A DNA stretch of 64,000 nucleotides from Mycobacterium sp. GA-1841 (GTDB lineage: Bacteria; Actinomycetota; Actinomycetes; Mycobacteriales; Mycobacteriaceae), in contig NZ_MBEQ01000095.1 in the NCBI RefSeq assembly GCF_001954135.1, forward strand, positions 1 to 64,000, written 5' to 3'. Within the stretch, counting starts at the first letter, position 1; each line of letters starts with the position of its first letter. The notes under the pieces are model-generated. The model saw nothing but the letters and a program-made list of their open reading frames with translations. It was not told where the DNA came from and did no database searches. A program made the translations under genes and the position numbers. This document shows, piece by piece, positions 1 to 8,176 of this stretch.

Positions 1-217
1 CAGCAGCGCCACCACCACCGCGAGGAATCCCGCGACCACCGCACCGACCAGCGGGATGAACGCACCCAGGAACACCACCGAGGTCAAGTGCGGCCGGCAC
101 CGTACCGGCCAGCGGTTCGGCGTTGGCCTGTGTCGCCATTCCCACAGCACCGGCCAGCAGCGCCCCGCTCACCAGCATCCCGCCCAACAGCGTTCGCCCA
201 GGTAAATGTCGTGCCAT
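1..217 (-). pseudogene. Signal-peptide start joined out of frame to an AI-2E transporter fragment (edge)
   Basis: A leftward frame starting at 217 gives a typical mycobacterial secretion signal (MARHLPGRT, a hydrophobic stretch, then ATQANAEP, a plausible AxA cleavage site). It then turns into low-complexity Gly/Arg/Pro sequence. From position 87 to the left edge another frame reads LTSVVFLGAFIPLVGAVVAG, a hydrophobic segment typical of AI-2E/PerM family permeases. So the front of a small secreted-protein gene seems joined to the inside of a transporter gene, with the reading frame lost. Both parts are short and cut by the window edge. A sequencing indel or a real small secreted protein cannot be excluded. 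Confidence 0.35.
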
Positions 218-352
218 AGCGTGCGCCCTCCGATCGTCGCGTCATCCCCGATTTCGAAAGGCTATCTAATTAGACAGGCTAGGCGGAACCTGTGAACGAG
301 CTTGCACAGCCAATACTTAAGTAAGGCATAGGCATCCACAGGTCCCCGACCG

Positions 353-1558
353 TCAGGCTCCCATCGGGGCGGTCGGGGTGAACACCACCGGCATCGATTC
401 CGGGCCGCTGACGAAGTTCGCCGGCCGCAGCGGCAACGGCGCGTCGTCGGCGAGACGAAGATCGGGCAACCGGGTGAGAAGCCGCTCGATCATCAGCCGC
501 AGTTCCAGCCGGGCCAGCTGATTGCCCAGACAGAAGTGCGTACCGAAGCCGAACGCCATGTGGCTGTTGGGATTCCGGTCGATTCGGAATTCGTCGGGAT
601 TCTCGAAGACGGCCTCGTCGAAGTTGGCCGATTCGAACATCAGCATGATCTTCTCGCCGGCTTTGAGCTCCGTGCCGTGGAACGTGGTGTCGGCGGTCAG
701 CGTGCGGCACATGTTCTTCACCGGCGAGGTCCAGCGCAGCATCTCCTCGATCGCGCCGGGCAGGGCGTCGGGGTTCGCCACCACGGTCTCCCACTGGTCA
801 CGGTGCCGCAGCAGCTGTTCGGTGCCGCCGGAGAGGGTGTGGCGGGTGGTCTCGTCACCGCCGATGAGGATCAGCAGTGTCTCCATGACGATTTCGTCGT
901 CGGACATCCGTTGCCCTTCGACTTCGGCGTTGACCAGGATCGAGAACAGATCGTCGTTGGGCTCCGCGCGTCGCTTGCCGATCACCTCCATGGTGAACGC
1001 GGTGTAGGCAGCGAAGGTCTCCATGATCTTGGTGATCGCCGTGTCGTCCAGGTGCGACGACAATCCGCACACCAGCTCATCAGACCAGCGCAGCAACATA
1101 TCCCGTTCGGTGGGCAGCACCCCGAGCATGTCGCCGATCACCGCCATCGGCAGGGGCGCGGCGATGTCTCGGACGAAGTCACACTCCCCCTTCTCGCACA
1201 CCGCGTCGATCAGGGTGTCGCACAAGGTGATGATGGACGGCACCTTGTCCATCACCCGCTTGCGGGTGAAGCCGGAGTTGACCAGCTTGCGCCGCAACAC
1301 ATGTGCCGGATCGTCCATGTCGATCATGTACGGCATACCCGGTTGGTCCGGACGGATCCCGCCTGTGCTGGAGAACAGCTCGGGATCGCGTTCGGCATCT
1401 ATCACCGCGGCATAGGTCGTGGCTGCGGCCAATCCGTTGCGGTCACGGAACACCGGCTGATTCGCCCGCATCCAGCGGTAGGCCTCCCGGGCGCCGCCGT
1501 CGGCATAGAACGTGCCGTTGGTGAGATCGACATCGGGCTTGAGCAGGACTTGGGTCAC
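353..1558 (-). CDS. cyp142: Cytochrome P450, CYP142 type (cholesterol side-chain oxidase)
   Basis: 401 aa, full length for a class I bacterial P450. The I-helix motif GGDETTRH is present, followed by an ExxR region (EEMLRW) and the heme loop FGFGTHFCLGNQLA with the cysteine ligand at residue 343. The sequence closely follows what I remember of M. tuberculosis CYP142 (AYRWMRANQPVFRDRNGLAA, MIDMDDPAH, RWTSPVKNMCR). CYP142 oxidises the terminal C26/C27 of cholesterol and cholest-4-en-3-one in the cytosol, with ferredoxin partners. The GTG start overlaps the stop of the upstream acetoacetate-decarboxylase-like gene (GTGA, 4 nt), so the two are translationally coupled. The family call is firm; exact substrate is inferred from the orthologue and the sterol-gene context. 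Confidence 0.93.
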   Translation of the reverse strand: MTQVLLKPDVDLTNGTFYADGGAREAYRWMRANQPVFRDRNGLAAATTYAAVIDAERDPELFSSTGGIRPDQPGMPYMIDMDDPAHVLRRKLVNSGFTRKRVMDKVPSIITLCDTLIDAVCEKGECDFVRDIAAPLPMAVIGDMLGVLPTERDMLLRWSDELVCGLSSHLDDTAITKIMETFAAYTAFTMEVIGKRRAEPNDDLFSILVNAEVEGQRMSDDEIVMETLLILIGGDETTRHTLSGGTEQLLRHRDQWETVVANPDALPGAIEEMLRWTSPVKNMCRTLTADTTFHGTELKAGEKIMLMFESANFDEAVFENPDEFRIDRNPNSHMAFGFGTHFCLGNQLARLELRLMIERLLTRLPDLRLADDAPLPLRPANFVSGPESMPVVFTPTAPMGA

Positions 1559-2298
1559 GGAATCTCCTTGGCGTCGGCGAAAGTCATCTGCACGTTGCGG
1601 GCCGAGCTGGACAACATCGCCCGCTTCGGCAGGCCCAGCGCCGCGAGTTCCTTGGCGTAGGGGTGATCCCCCAGCCGGATCCGCACCCCACCCGGCCGAT
1701 AGCGCACACCGGAAAGCCGCATCTGGCCTTCGGTTTCGCGCAGCACGCCGTCAAGATGCGAGAAGGTGGACTGCATCTGGGGTTTGGCGGTGAACAGCGA
1801 CGGCACCGGCAGGCCGGGTTCGAATTCCATACCGACCGCGAGCCGGCCGTCGATGCTCACCTCGAAGCCGAACGGCTTGGTGTCTCGAAGAGCAAAGTCC
1901 GCCAAGACCTTCGGATAGCCCCAGATCTGTCGGCCGGCCTGCAGGGTGAACTCACCGTCGACCGGCAGATGGTGCACGAAGGCACCGGCTGAGCCGAGGC
2001 CGCGCCATCCTGATTCCTGCGATCCGGGCCGGTTGACCATGACGTTGGTGCCGTACTCGAGATACGGACCCAGATCACCGTCGATGTAGCGCATCAGCAT
2101 CAGGACGACGATCGCGCGGTGCGGCCGAGGCCGGTAGACGCGCAGACCGCTGTAGTCGATCATGCGCTGCGCGGCGTCGGCGTCCACCGAGAACATCGCC
2201 ATGTGCTGTTCGGCGGACCGAATCTGCACCGGCATGGTCAACACCGTGCCGGCGACAGTGTGTTGCGAGGGTCCGGAGGCGGGAGCGCTGTGACTCAC
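1555..2298 (-). CDS. Acetoacetate decarboxylase-like protein (Rv3519 type)
   Basis: 247 aa. The central part reads FVHHLPVDGEFTLQAGRQIWGYPK followed by LADF, which fits the acetoacetate decarboxylase superfamily (ADC, PF06314), where a lysine in this area can serve as Schiff base. The family includes true decarboxylases and hydratase-, aldolase- or cyclase-like members, so the reaction is not known. It lies directly upstream of cyp142 with a 4-nt overlap, in the place of Rv3519 in the M. tuberculosis cholesterol region. The upstream gap (2299-2349) has no full KstR operator; a partial match at 2309 lacks the right half-site. Expression may depend on the upstream oxidoreductase promoter at about 3400. 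Confidence 0.75.
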   Translation of the reverse strand: MSHSAPASGPSQHTVAGTVLTMPVQIRSAEQHMAMFSVDADAAQRMIDYSGLRVYRPRPHRAIVVLMLMRYIDGDLGPYLEYGTNVMVNRPGSQESGWRGLGSAGAFVHHLPVDGEFTLQAGRQIWGYPKVLADFALRDTKPFGFEVSIDGRLAVGMEFEPGLPVPSLFTAKPQMQSTFSHLDGVLRETEGQMRLSGVRYRPGGVRIRLGDHPYAKELAALGLPKRAMLSSSARNVQMTFADAKEIP

Positions 2299-2349
2299 GC
2301 CATAAATCTAGAACCTCGAGTAGACAGCTTGCAAGGAAGTGTCTAGTCG

Positions 2350-3393
2350 TCAGGCGTAATCCGCGACCAGAGCCGCAAGATCTCGGATCTGCTCGACGGA
2401 ACGTGCACCGACGACCATCATCGTCACGCCGGAGGCCTCCCAGGCCTTGATCTGCTCCTTGACGTAATCGAGGTTGCCCACGATCGCGGAGTCGTCGACC
2501 AGCTCGTCCGGGATGATCTTGGCCGCTTCGTCTTTGCGGTCGCTCCGGAACAGTTTGGTCACGTCGTCGACCACCTCCGCGTAGCCCATCCGGCGGTAGA
2601 CCTCGGCGTGGAAATTGGTGTCCTCGGAACCCATTCCGCCCATGTACAGCGCCAGGTGCGGCTTCATCAGCTCCATGATGGCGGGCCGGTCGTCGGTGAC
2701 CACCACCTGCGCGGTGGCGCAGATCTCGAAGGTTTCCCGGGTCCGCCGGGCGCCGGGCCGGGCGAATCCCTCGTCCAGCCATTCGTTGTACATCCCGGCA
2801 ATCCGCGGGGAGTAGAAGATCGGCAGCCAGCCGTCGGCGATCTCGGCGGCCAGCGCGACGTTCTTGGGACCTTCGGCGCCCAGCATCACCGGGATGTCCG
2901 CGCGTAGCGGGTGGGTGATGGGCTTGAGGTTCTTGCCCAGCCCGGTGGTGCCCTCGCCGGTCAGCGGCAGCGGGTAGTGCGGGCCGTCGCTGTGCACCGG
3001 CGCTTCGCGGGCCCAGACCTGGCGCAGGATGTCGACGTACTCGCGGGTGCGGGCCAGCGGCTTGGGGAATTTCGCGCCGTACCAGCCCTCGACCACCTGC
3101 GGACCCGAGACACCGAGGCCGAGGATGTGACGGCCGCCGGAGAGGTGATCCAGCGTCAGCGCGGCCATCGCGCAGGCCGTGGGGGTGCGGGCCGACATCT
3201 GGATGACCGAGGTCCCCAGCCGCATGCGGGTGGTTTCGCGTCCCCACCAGGCCAGCGGGGTGTAGGCATCCGAACCCCAGGCCTCTGCGGTGAAGACGGT
3301 GTCGAAGTCCGCCTCCTCGGCGGCGGCGACGAGTTCGGCGTGGTTGGTCGGGGGCTGGGCGCCCCAATAACCGAGTTGCAAACCGAGCTTCAT
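2350..3393 (-). CDS. LLM-class flavin/F420-dependent oxidoreductase (Rv3520c type)
   Basis: 347 aa, a TIM-barrel of the luciferase-like monooxygenase (LLM) superfamily. The N-terminus MKLGLQLGYWGAQPP and the segments TRMRLGTSVIQMSARTP, HLSGGRHILGLGVSGPQ and MLGAEGPKNVALAAEIADGW are typical of actinobacterial F420-dependent members. The substrate is unknown; the context (cholesterol region, position of Rv3520c) suggests a redox step in sterol breakdown. The ATG start is 37 nt from a perfect KstR-type operator (3430-3443) shared with the divergent DUF35 gene. The family call is strong; the cofactor (F420 rather than FMN) is inferred from family and genus. Confidence 0.85.
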   Translation of the reverse strand: MKLGLQLGYWGAQPPTNHAELVAAAEEADFDTVFTAEAWGSDAYTPLAWWGRETTRMRLGTSVIQMSARTPTACAMAALTLDHLSGGRHILGLGVSGPQVVEGWYGAKFPKPLARTREYVDILRQVWAREAPVHSDGPHYPLPLTGEGTTGLGKNLKPITHPLRADIPVMLGAEGPKNVALAAEIADGWLPIFYSPRIAGMYNEWLDEGFARPGARRTRETFEICATAQVVVTDDRPAIMELMKPHLALYMGGMGSEDTNFHAEVYRRMGYAEVVDDVTKLFRSDRKDEAAKIIPDELVDDSAIVGNLDYVKEQIKAWEASGVTMMVVGARSVEQIRDLAALVADYA

Positions 3394-3429
3394 TTAGATG
3401 ACCTTCCCACACGTCCTTGCGACGATTCT

Positions 3430-3443
3430 TAGAACCTGTTCTA
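3430..3443. promoter_or_regulatory. Predicted KstR operator, perfect palindrome
   Basis: TAGAACCTGTTCTA fits the KstR pattern TnnAACnnGTTnnA and is a perfect inverted repeat apart from the two central bases. It lies between divergent genes (LLM oxidoreductase and DUF35/ltp genes), so one site could control both. KstR is a TetR-family repressor released by cholesterol-derived CoA thioesters. Binding here is inferred. Confidence 0.82.
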
Positions 3444-3451
3444 CTCGATGT

Positions 3452-4441
3452 GTGACAGCCAGCCAAAGCCGCCCGGCCTCGACAGATCACCGCGAGCCGC
3501 CACTTTCCGCGCCACTGAAACTGTCGTTTGACTACACCCGTTCAGTGGGACCTCTGCTCAGTCAGTTCTTCACTGCCCTGCGTGAGCGCCGGATCGTCGG
3601 CGTGCGCGGGTCGGACGGACGCGTGCACGTGCCACCTGCTGAGTATGACCCGGTCACCTACGAGGCATTGACCGAGGTCGTCCCGGTGGCCAGTGTGGGC
3701 ACCGTGCTGTCGTGGACATGGCAGCCCGAGCCACTGGAGGGCCAGCCGCTCGACCGGCCGTTCGCCTGGGCATTGATCCAGCTCGACGGTGCCGACACAC
3801 CGTTGCTGCACGCGGTCGACGCAGCAGAAGGCGAGCTCAGCACCGGGGCCCGCGTGCATGCGCACTGGGTCGACGAGCCGGTCGGCGCGATCACCGACAT
3901 CGCGTACTTCGCCCTGGGCGACACCCCCGAAGACGTCCCGGCAAGCTCCGACGACCGCGATCCGGTCACCATGCTGGTGGTGCCCTCGGCCATCGAGATC
4001 CAGCACACCGCCTCGCGGCCCGAGAGCACCTATCTGCGGGGTCTGCGCGATGGCAAGCTGCTCGGCGCACGCACCGGCGACAACGGGAAGGTGTACTTCC
4101 CGCCCAAGGAAGCCGATCCGGCCACCGGCAAGGAGCTCGACCAGTTCGTCGAGCTGGTCGACAAGGGCACGGTCACCACGTTCGCGATCATCAACATCCC
4201 GTTCGCCGGCCAGCGGATCAAACCGCCCTATGTCGCGGCCTACGTGCTGCTCGACGGCGCCGACATCCCGTTCCTGCATCTGGTCACCGACATCGAGGCG
4301 TCCGACGTGCGGATGGGCATGCGGGTGGAGGCGGTGTGGAAGCCCCAGGAGGAGTGGGGGCTCGGCATCGACAACATCTCGCACTTCCGGCCCACGGGTG
4401 AGCCCGACGCCGACTACGACAGCTACAAACACCACCTGTAA
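3452..4441 (+). CDS. Tandem DUF35 (OB-fold) protein, partner of lipid-transfer-type thiolases
   Basis: About 329 aa from the GTG at 3452; no good ribosome site is visible, and a later start such as the GTG near 3547 is possible. Two homologous halves are visible, each with a helical start (FFTALRERRIVG; YLRGLRDGKLLG), a turn, then an OB-fold that ends in similar wording (LIQLDGADTPLLHAVD; VLLDGADIPFLHLVTD). DUF35 proteins normally carry a CxxC-CxxC zinc ribbon before the OB-fold. Here both ribbon positions (RGSDGRVHVPP; RTGDNGKVYFPP) lack cysteine, so zinc is probably not bound. DUF35 proteins form complexes with SCP-x-type thiolases. This gene is 8 nt from ltp4 and corresponds to Rv3521, so a non-catalytic or acyl-CoA-binding subunit of the Ltp3/Ltp4 assembly is likely. 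Confidence 0.8.
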   Translation: MTASQSRPASTDHREPPLSAPLKLSFDYTRSVGPLLSQFFTALRERRIVGVRGSDGRVHVPPAEYDPVTYEALTEVVPVASVGTVLSWTWQPEPLEGQPLDRPFAWALIQLDGADTPLLHAVDAAEGELSTGARVHAHWVDEPVGAITDIAYFALGDTPEDVPASSDDRDPVTMLVVPSAIEIQHTASRPESTYLRGLRDGKLLGARTGDNGKVYFPPKEADPATGKELDQFVELVDKGTVTTFAIINIPFAGQRIKPPYVAAYVLLDGADIPFLHLVTDIEASDVRMGMRVEAVWKPQEEWGLGIDNISHFRPTGEPDADYDSYKHHL

Positions 4442-4449
4442 GGGCTGAC

Positions 4450-5511
4450 ATGACTTTTCGTGACGTAGCGGTGGTGGGCTTCGCCCATGCCCCGCATGTG
4501 CGCCGCACCGACGGCACCACCAACGGCGTCGAGATGCTGATGCCGTGTTTCGCCAGCCTCTACGAGGAGCTCGGCCTGCAGCAGACCGACATCGGATTCT
4601 GGTGCTCGGGCTCTTCTGATTACCTTGCCGGCCGGGCCTTCTCGTTCATCTCCGCGATCGACTCGATCGGCGCCGTGCCGCCGATCAACGAGTCCCACGT
4701 CGAGATGGACGCGGCCTGGGCGCTGTACGAGGCCTACATCAAGATCCTGACCGGCGAGGTCGACACCGCCCTGGTATACGGCTTCGGCAAGTCCTCGGCC
4801 GGGGTGCTGCGCCGCGTGCTCGCGTTGCAGACCGACCCGTATACCGTCGCGCCGCTGTGGCCGGATGCGGTGTCGTTGGCCGGACTTCAGGCCCGGTTCG
4901 GGCTGGACGCCGGCAAGTGGACAGCCGAGCAGATGGCCCAGGTGGCGTTGGATTCCTACGCCGCGGGTGGGCGCACGGACAAGGAAGAGGTCACCGGGTC
5001 CGTCGCCGACCTGTTGGATCGGCCGTTCTTCGCCGACCCGCTGCGTCGTCACGACATCGCCCCGATCGCCGACGGTGCGTCGGCCATCGTGCTGGCCGCC
5101 GATGACCGGGCCCGCGAGCTTCGCGAAAACCCGGCCTGGATCACCGGTTTCGAGCACCGCATCGAAACCCCCGTCCTGGGCGCGCGCGATCTGACCGTCT
5201 CGACGTCGACCACCGCCTCGGCCCAGGCCGCCACCGGTGGTGACGTCAGCTCGATCGAGGTGGCCGAGATCTACGCACCGTTCACCCATCAGCAGCTGAT
5301 CCTCACCGAGGCGATCGGCCTGGGCGCGAACACCAAGGTCAACCCGTCCGGTGGCGCGCTGGCGGCCAATCCGATGTTCTCGGCCGGCCTGGAACGTATC
5401 GGCTTCGCTGCACAGCACATCTTCAACGGCTCGGCCGGGCGCGTGCTGGCCCACGCCACCAGTGGCGCTGCGCTGCAACAGAATCTGGTCGCGGTCTTGG
5501 AGGGTAAGTAG
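4450..5511 (+). CDS. ltp4: Thiolase-like lipid-transfer protein Ltp4
   Basis: 353 aa, thiolase superfamily, SCP-x type. The start MTFRDVAVVGFAHAPHVRRT and GFWCSGSSDYLAGRAFSFIS match the M. tuberculosis Rv3522 (Ltp4) family as I know it. The C-terminal thiolase half is recognisable (NPSGGALAANPMFSAG). These proteins act on CoA esters of the degraded sterol side chain, usually with a DUF35 partner; a retro-aldol role is shown for the related Ltp2, and the reaction of Ltp4 is less certain. It sits between the DUF35 gene (8 nt) and ltp3 (2 nt) in a tight operon that starts at the KstR-type site at 3430. Confidence 0.87.
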   Translation: MTFRDVAVVGFAHAPHVRRTDGTTNGVEMLMPCFASLYEELGLQQTDIGFWCSGSSDYLAGRAFSFISAIDSIGAVPPINESHVEMDAAWALYEAYIKILTGEVDTALVYGFGKSSAGVLRRVLALQTDPYTVAPLWPDAVSLAGLQARFGLDAGKWTAEQMAQVALDSYAAGGRTDKEEVTGSVADLLDRPFFADPLRRHDIAPIADGASAIVLAADDRARELRENPAWITGFEHRIETPVLGARDLTVSTSTTASAQAATGGDVSSIEVAEIYAPFTHQQLILTEAIGLGANTKVNPSGGALAANPMFSAGLERIGFAAQHIFNGSAGRVLAHATSGAALQQNLVAVLEGK

Positions 5512-5513
5512 CA

Positions 5514-6698
5514 ATGGCACAACTCGCTGCGGTACTGGGCACCGGGCAGACCAAGTACGTCGCCAAACGCCAGGACGTGTCGATGAACGGTCTGGTCCGT
5601 GAGGCCATCGACCGGGCGCTGGCGGACTCCGGCTCGACGATGGACGACATCGATGCCGTGGTGGTCGGCAAGGCGCCCGACTTCTTCGAGGGCGTGATGA
5701 TGCCCGAGCTGTTCATGGCCGACGCCACCGGCGCCACCAACAAGCCGCTGATCCGCGTGCACACCGCCGGCTCGGTGGGCGGGTCCACCGCGATCGTGGC
5801 CGCCAGCCTGGTCAAGTCGGGCAAGTACAACCGGGTGCTGACCATGGCCTGGGAGAAGCAGTCGGAATCGAATGCCATGTGGGCGTTGAGCATTCCGGTG
5901 CCGTTCACCAAGCCGGTCGGCGCGGGCGCCGGCGGGTATTTCGCCCCGCATGTGCGCGCGTACATCCGCCGCTCCGGCGCTCCCGAGCACATCGGCGCGA
6001 TGGTCGCGGTCAAGGACCGGCTCAACGGTGCCAAGAACCCCCTGGCTCATCTGCATCAGCCCGACATCACCCTGGACAAGGTGATGGCCTCGCAGATGCT
6101 GTGGGATCCGATCCGGTTCGACGAGACGTGTCCGTCCTCCGACGGCGCCGCGGCACTGGTGATCGGCAACGAAGACGCGGCCGACGCCCGAATCGCCGAG
6201 GGACATCCCGTCGCGTGGATCCACGCCACCGCGCTGCGGACCGAACCGCTGGCCTATTCGGGTCGCGACCAGGTGAATCCGCAGGCCGGCCGGAACGCGG
6301 CCGCCGCGTTGTGGCGCGACGCCGGGATCACCAGCCCGATCGACGAGATCGATGTGGCAGAGGTCTATGTGCCGTTCTCCTGGTACGAGCCCATGTGGCT
6401 GGAGAACCTCGGTTTCACCGCCGAGGGCGAGGGCTGGAAGCTCACCGAGGCCGGCGAGACGGCCATCGGCGGCAAGATCCCGTTCAACCCCTCCGGCGGG
6501 GTGTTGAGCAGCAACCCGATCGGCGCGTCCGGCATGATCCGGTTCGCCGAATCGGCGATCCAGGTGATGGGCAAGGCCGGCGACCATCAGGTCGAGGGCG
6601 CGCGCAAGGCGCTCGGCCACGCCTACGGTGGTGGCGCGCAGTACTACTCGATGTGGGTGGTCTCGTCGGACAAGCCTGCCGACAAGTCGGGCGCCTGA
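5514..6698 (+). CDS. ltp3: Thiolase-like lipid-transfer protein Ltp3
   Basis: 394 aa, thiolase superfamily, SCP-x type. The start MAQLAAVLGTGQTKYVAKRQ, the HTAGSVGGSTAIVAA segment and the C-terminal NPSGGVLSSNPIGASG and GHAYGGGAQYYSMWV segments are hallmarks. Ltp3 (Rv3523) is the expected neighbour of Ltp4 and the DUF35 protein; the three probably form one complex working on cholesterol side-chain acyl-CoAs in the cytosol. It starts 2 nt after the ltp4 stop, which indicates coupled translation. The reaction is inferred from the family. Confidence 0.88.
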   Translation: MAQLAAVLGTGQTKYVAKRQDVSMNGLVREAIDRALADSGSTMDDIDAVVVGKAPDFFEGVMMPELFMADATGATNKPLIRVHTAGSVGGSTAIVAASLVKSGKYNRVLTMAWEKQSESNAMWALSIPVPFTKPVGAGAGGYFAPHVRAYIRRSGAPEHIGAMVAVKDRLNGAKNPLAHLHQPDITLDKVMASQMLWDPIRFDETCPSSDGAAALVIGNEDAADARIAEGHPVAWIHATALRTEPLAYSGRDQVNPQAGRNAAAALWRDAGITSPIDEIDVAEVYVPFSWYEPMWLENLGFTAEGEGWKLTEAGETAIGGKIPFNPSGGVLSSNPIGASGMIRFAESAIQVMGKAGDHQVEGARKALGHAYGGGAQYYSMWVVSSDKPADKSGA

Positions 6699-6702
6699 TC
6701 CC

Positions 6703-7593
6703 GTGAGCATGAAGTACACGCTCAGCGTGGCCATGGGGCCACTGGAGCATCTGACCGGATTGGCCCGTACCGCAGAGGAAGTCGGGTTCGACGCGATCGC
6801 GCTGCCCGACTCGCTGTTCTACATGGAGAAGCAGGCCGCGGACTATCCGTACACCCCGGATGGTTCGCGGATGTGGAACGCCGAGACACCCTGGGTGGAC
6901 CCGCTGATCGCAGCGGCCTCCATGGGTGCGGCGACCTCGACGTTGCGGTTCTACACCAACGTGATGAAACTCGGCTCGCGCAACCCACTACTGCTGGCGC
7001 GGCAGGTCGGGTCCGTGGCGAACCTGACCAACAACCGGTTCGGGTTCGGCGTCGGGATCGGCTGGGCGCCGGAGGAATTCGAGTGGTGCGGGGTGCCGTT
7101 CGCCAAGCGCGGCGCACGCGTCGACGAGATGATCGAGGTGCTCAAGCTCGTGCTGGGCGGCGGCATGGTCGAGTTCCACGGCGAGTTCTTCGATTTCGAG
7201 CGTCTGCAGATGAGCCCGGCTCCGTCGCAGCCCGTGCCGTTCTACGTCGGCGGGCACACCCCGGTGGCACTCAAGCGGGCGGCCCGGGTAGGTGACGGCT
7301 GGACGTCGGCGATGATGACCTGCGCCCAGCTGGCCGAGACGGTGGCGGCGATCAACACGCTGCGGGCCGAATACGGCCGGGCCGACGAGCCGTTCGAGTA
7401 CCAGGCGGTGTGTATCGACAAGTTCGATCTCGACGGGCACCGTGAGCTGGCGGCGGCCGGCATCACCGACAACATCGTGATCCCGTGGATGTTGGAGGGT
7501 CTGGGCTTCGACGCCCCGCTGGAGAAGAAGCAGGATTCGCTCAAGCGGTTCGCCGAGACCTACATCCACTCCGGCTGGCAGGACGCCGGCTAA
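6703..7593 (+). CDS. LLM-class F420-dependent oxidoreductase, second copy
   Basis: 296 aa from the GTG at 6703 (reads VSMKYTLSVAMGPLEHL; an ATG two codons later is also possible). Luciferase-like TIM-barrel motifs are clear: FYTNVMKLGSRNPLLLARQ, LTNNRFGFGVGIGWAPEEF and VPFYVGGHTPVALKRAARVG. It starts 4 nt after ltp3, so it belongs to the DUF35-ltp4-ltp3 operon and probably serves the same pathway. Its 3' end overlaps the convergent carbonic-anhydrase-like gene by 4 nt (7590-7593). The start was placed after the ltp3 stop because the upstream in-frame sequence is read through ltp3. Confidence 0.85.
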   Translation: MSMKYTLSVAMGPLEHLTGLARTAEEVGFDAIALPDSLFYMEKQAADYPYTPDGSRMWNAETPWVDPLIAAASMGAATSTLRFYTNVMKLGSRNPLLLARQVGSVANLTNNRFGFGVGIGWAPEEFEWCGVPFAKRGARVDEMIEVLKLVLGGGMVEFHGEFFDFERLQMSPAPSQPVPFYVGGHTPVALKRAARVGDGWTSAMMTCAQLAETVAAINTLRAEYGRADEPFEYQAVCIDKFDLDGHRELAAAGITDNIVIPWMLEGLGFDAPLEKKQDSLKRFAETYIHSGWQDAG

Positions 7594-8114
7594 AGCTCGG
7601 TCAGTCCGGTCAGGTAGCGCTGCGCCAACTCTCGGTACGCCGCCGGATTCGTCTTCACCCATGTCTGCGCACCGGTTCCGGCGATCGGTCCGCGGATCTT
7701 GGCGGGCGCGCCGGTGACCAACACCTCGTCGGGGATCTTCGTCCCGCCGATCACCAGAGAATGGGCGGCGATCAGGCTGCGTCGGCCGATCACCGCGCCG
7801 TCGAGCACGGTGCAGTGGTTGGCGATCAGCGTCTCCTCGCCCACGTGGACACCGTGCACCACGCACATGTGCGCGATCGTGGCGCCCGGTCCGATGTCGA
7901 CCGGCACGCCAGGCGGCGCATGCAACACCGAGCCGTCCTGGACGTTGGCCCCCTGGCGGATGACGATCGGTGCGAAGTCGGCGCGCAGCACGGCGTTGAA
8001 CCACACCGAGGCACCGGCTTCGATCGTCACATCACCGATCAACGTCGCCGTCGGGGCCACGAATGCAGTGGTATCGACCACGGGCGCGCGGCCCTCGAAG
8101 GAATACAGCGGCAT
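7590..8114 (-). CDS. Gamma-class carbonic anhydrase-like protein (LbH fold, Rv3525c type)
   Basis: 174 aa of left-handed beta-helix hexapeptide repeats (VTIEAGASVWFNAVLRAD, IRQGANVQDGSVLHAPP, VDIGPGATIAHMCVVHG). Histidines in HAPP, IAHMCVVHGVH and NH match the trimer-interface metal ligands of gamma carbonic anhydrases such as YrdA/CaiE/PaaY-type proteins. Such proteins bind zinc or iron; some act as carbonic anhydrases or thioesterase helpers. In M. tuberculosis the homologue Rv3525c lies at the same place. Its role in sterol breakdown is unknown. The gene faces the LLM gene with a 4-nt overlap at the stops, leaving no room for a terminator. Confidence 0.82.
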   Translation of the reverse strand: MPLYSFEGRAPVVDTTAFVAPTATLIGDVTIEAGASVWFNAVLRADFAPIVIRQGANVQDGSVLHAPPGVPVDIGPGATIAHMCVVHGVHVGEETLIANHCTVLDGAVIGRRSLIAAHSLVIGGTKIPDEVLVTGAPAKIRGPIAGTGAQTWVKTNPAAYRELAQRYLTGLTEL

Positions 8115-8176
8115 CGTTCAGATATACCGCAGGGAAATGGCGTCGGCGCGGCGACGCGTACCCTTGAACAGTAATT

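Noticed and set aside
2309..2322. KstR-like site TAGAACCTCGAGTA upstream of the acetoacetate-decarboxylase-like gene
   Set aside because: The right half-site GTT is replaced by CGA, so it does not fit TnnAACnnGTTnnA.
5289..6734. Long open frame on the minus strand opposite ltp3 (481 codons)
   Set aside because: Arg/His/Gly-rich translation without known motifs; it is the antisense shadow of a strongly supported gene in high-GC DNA.
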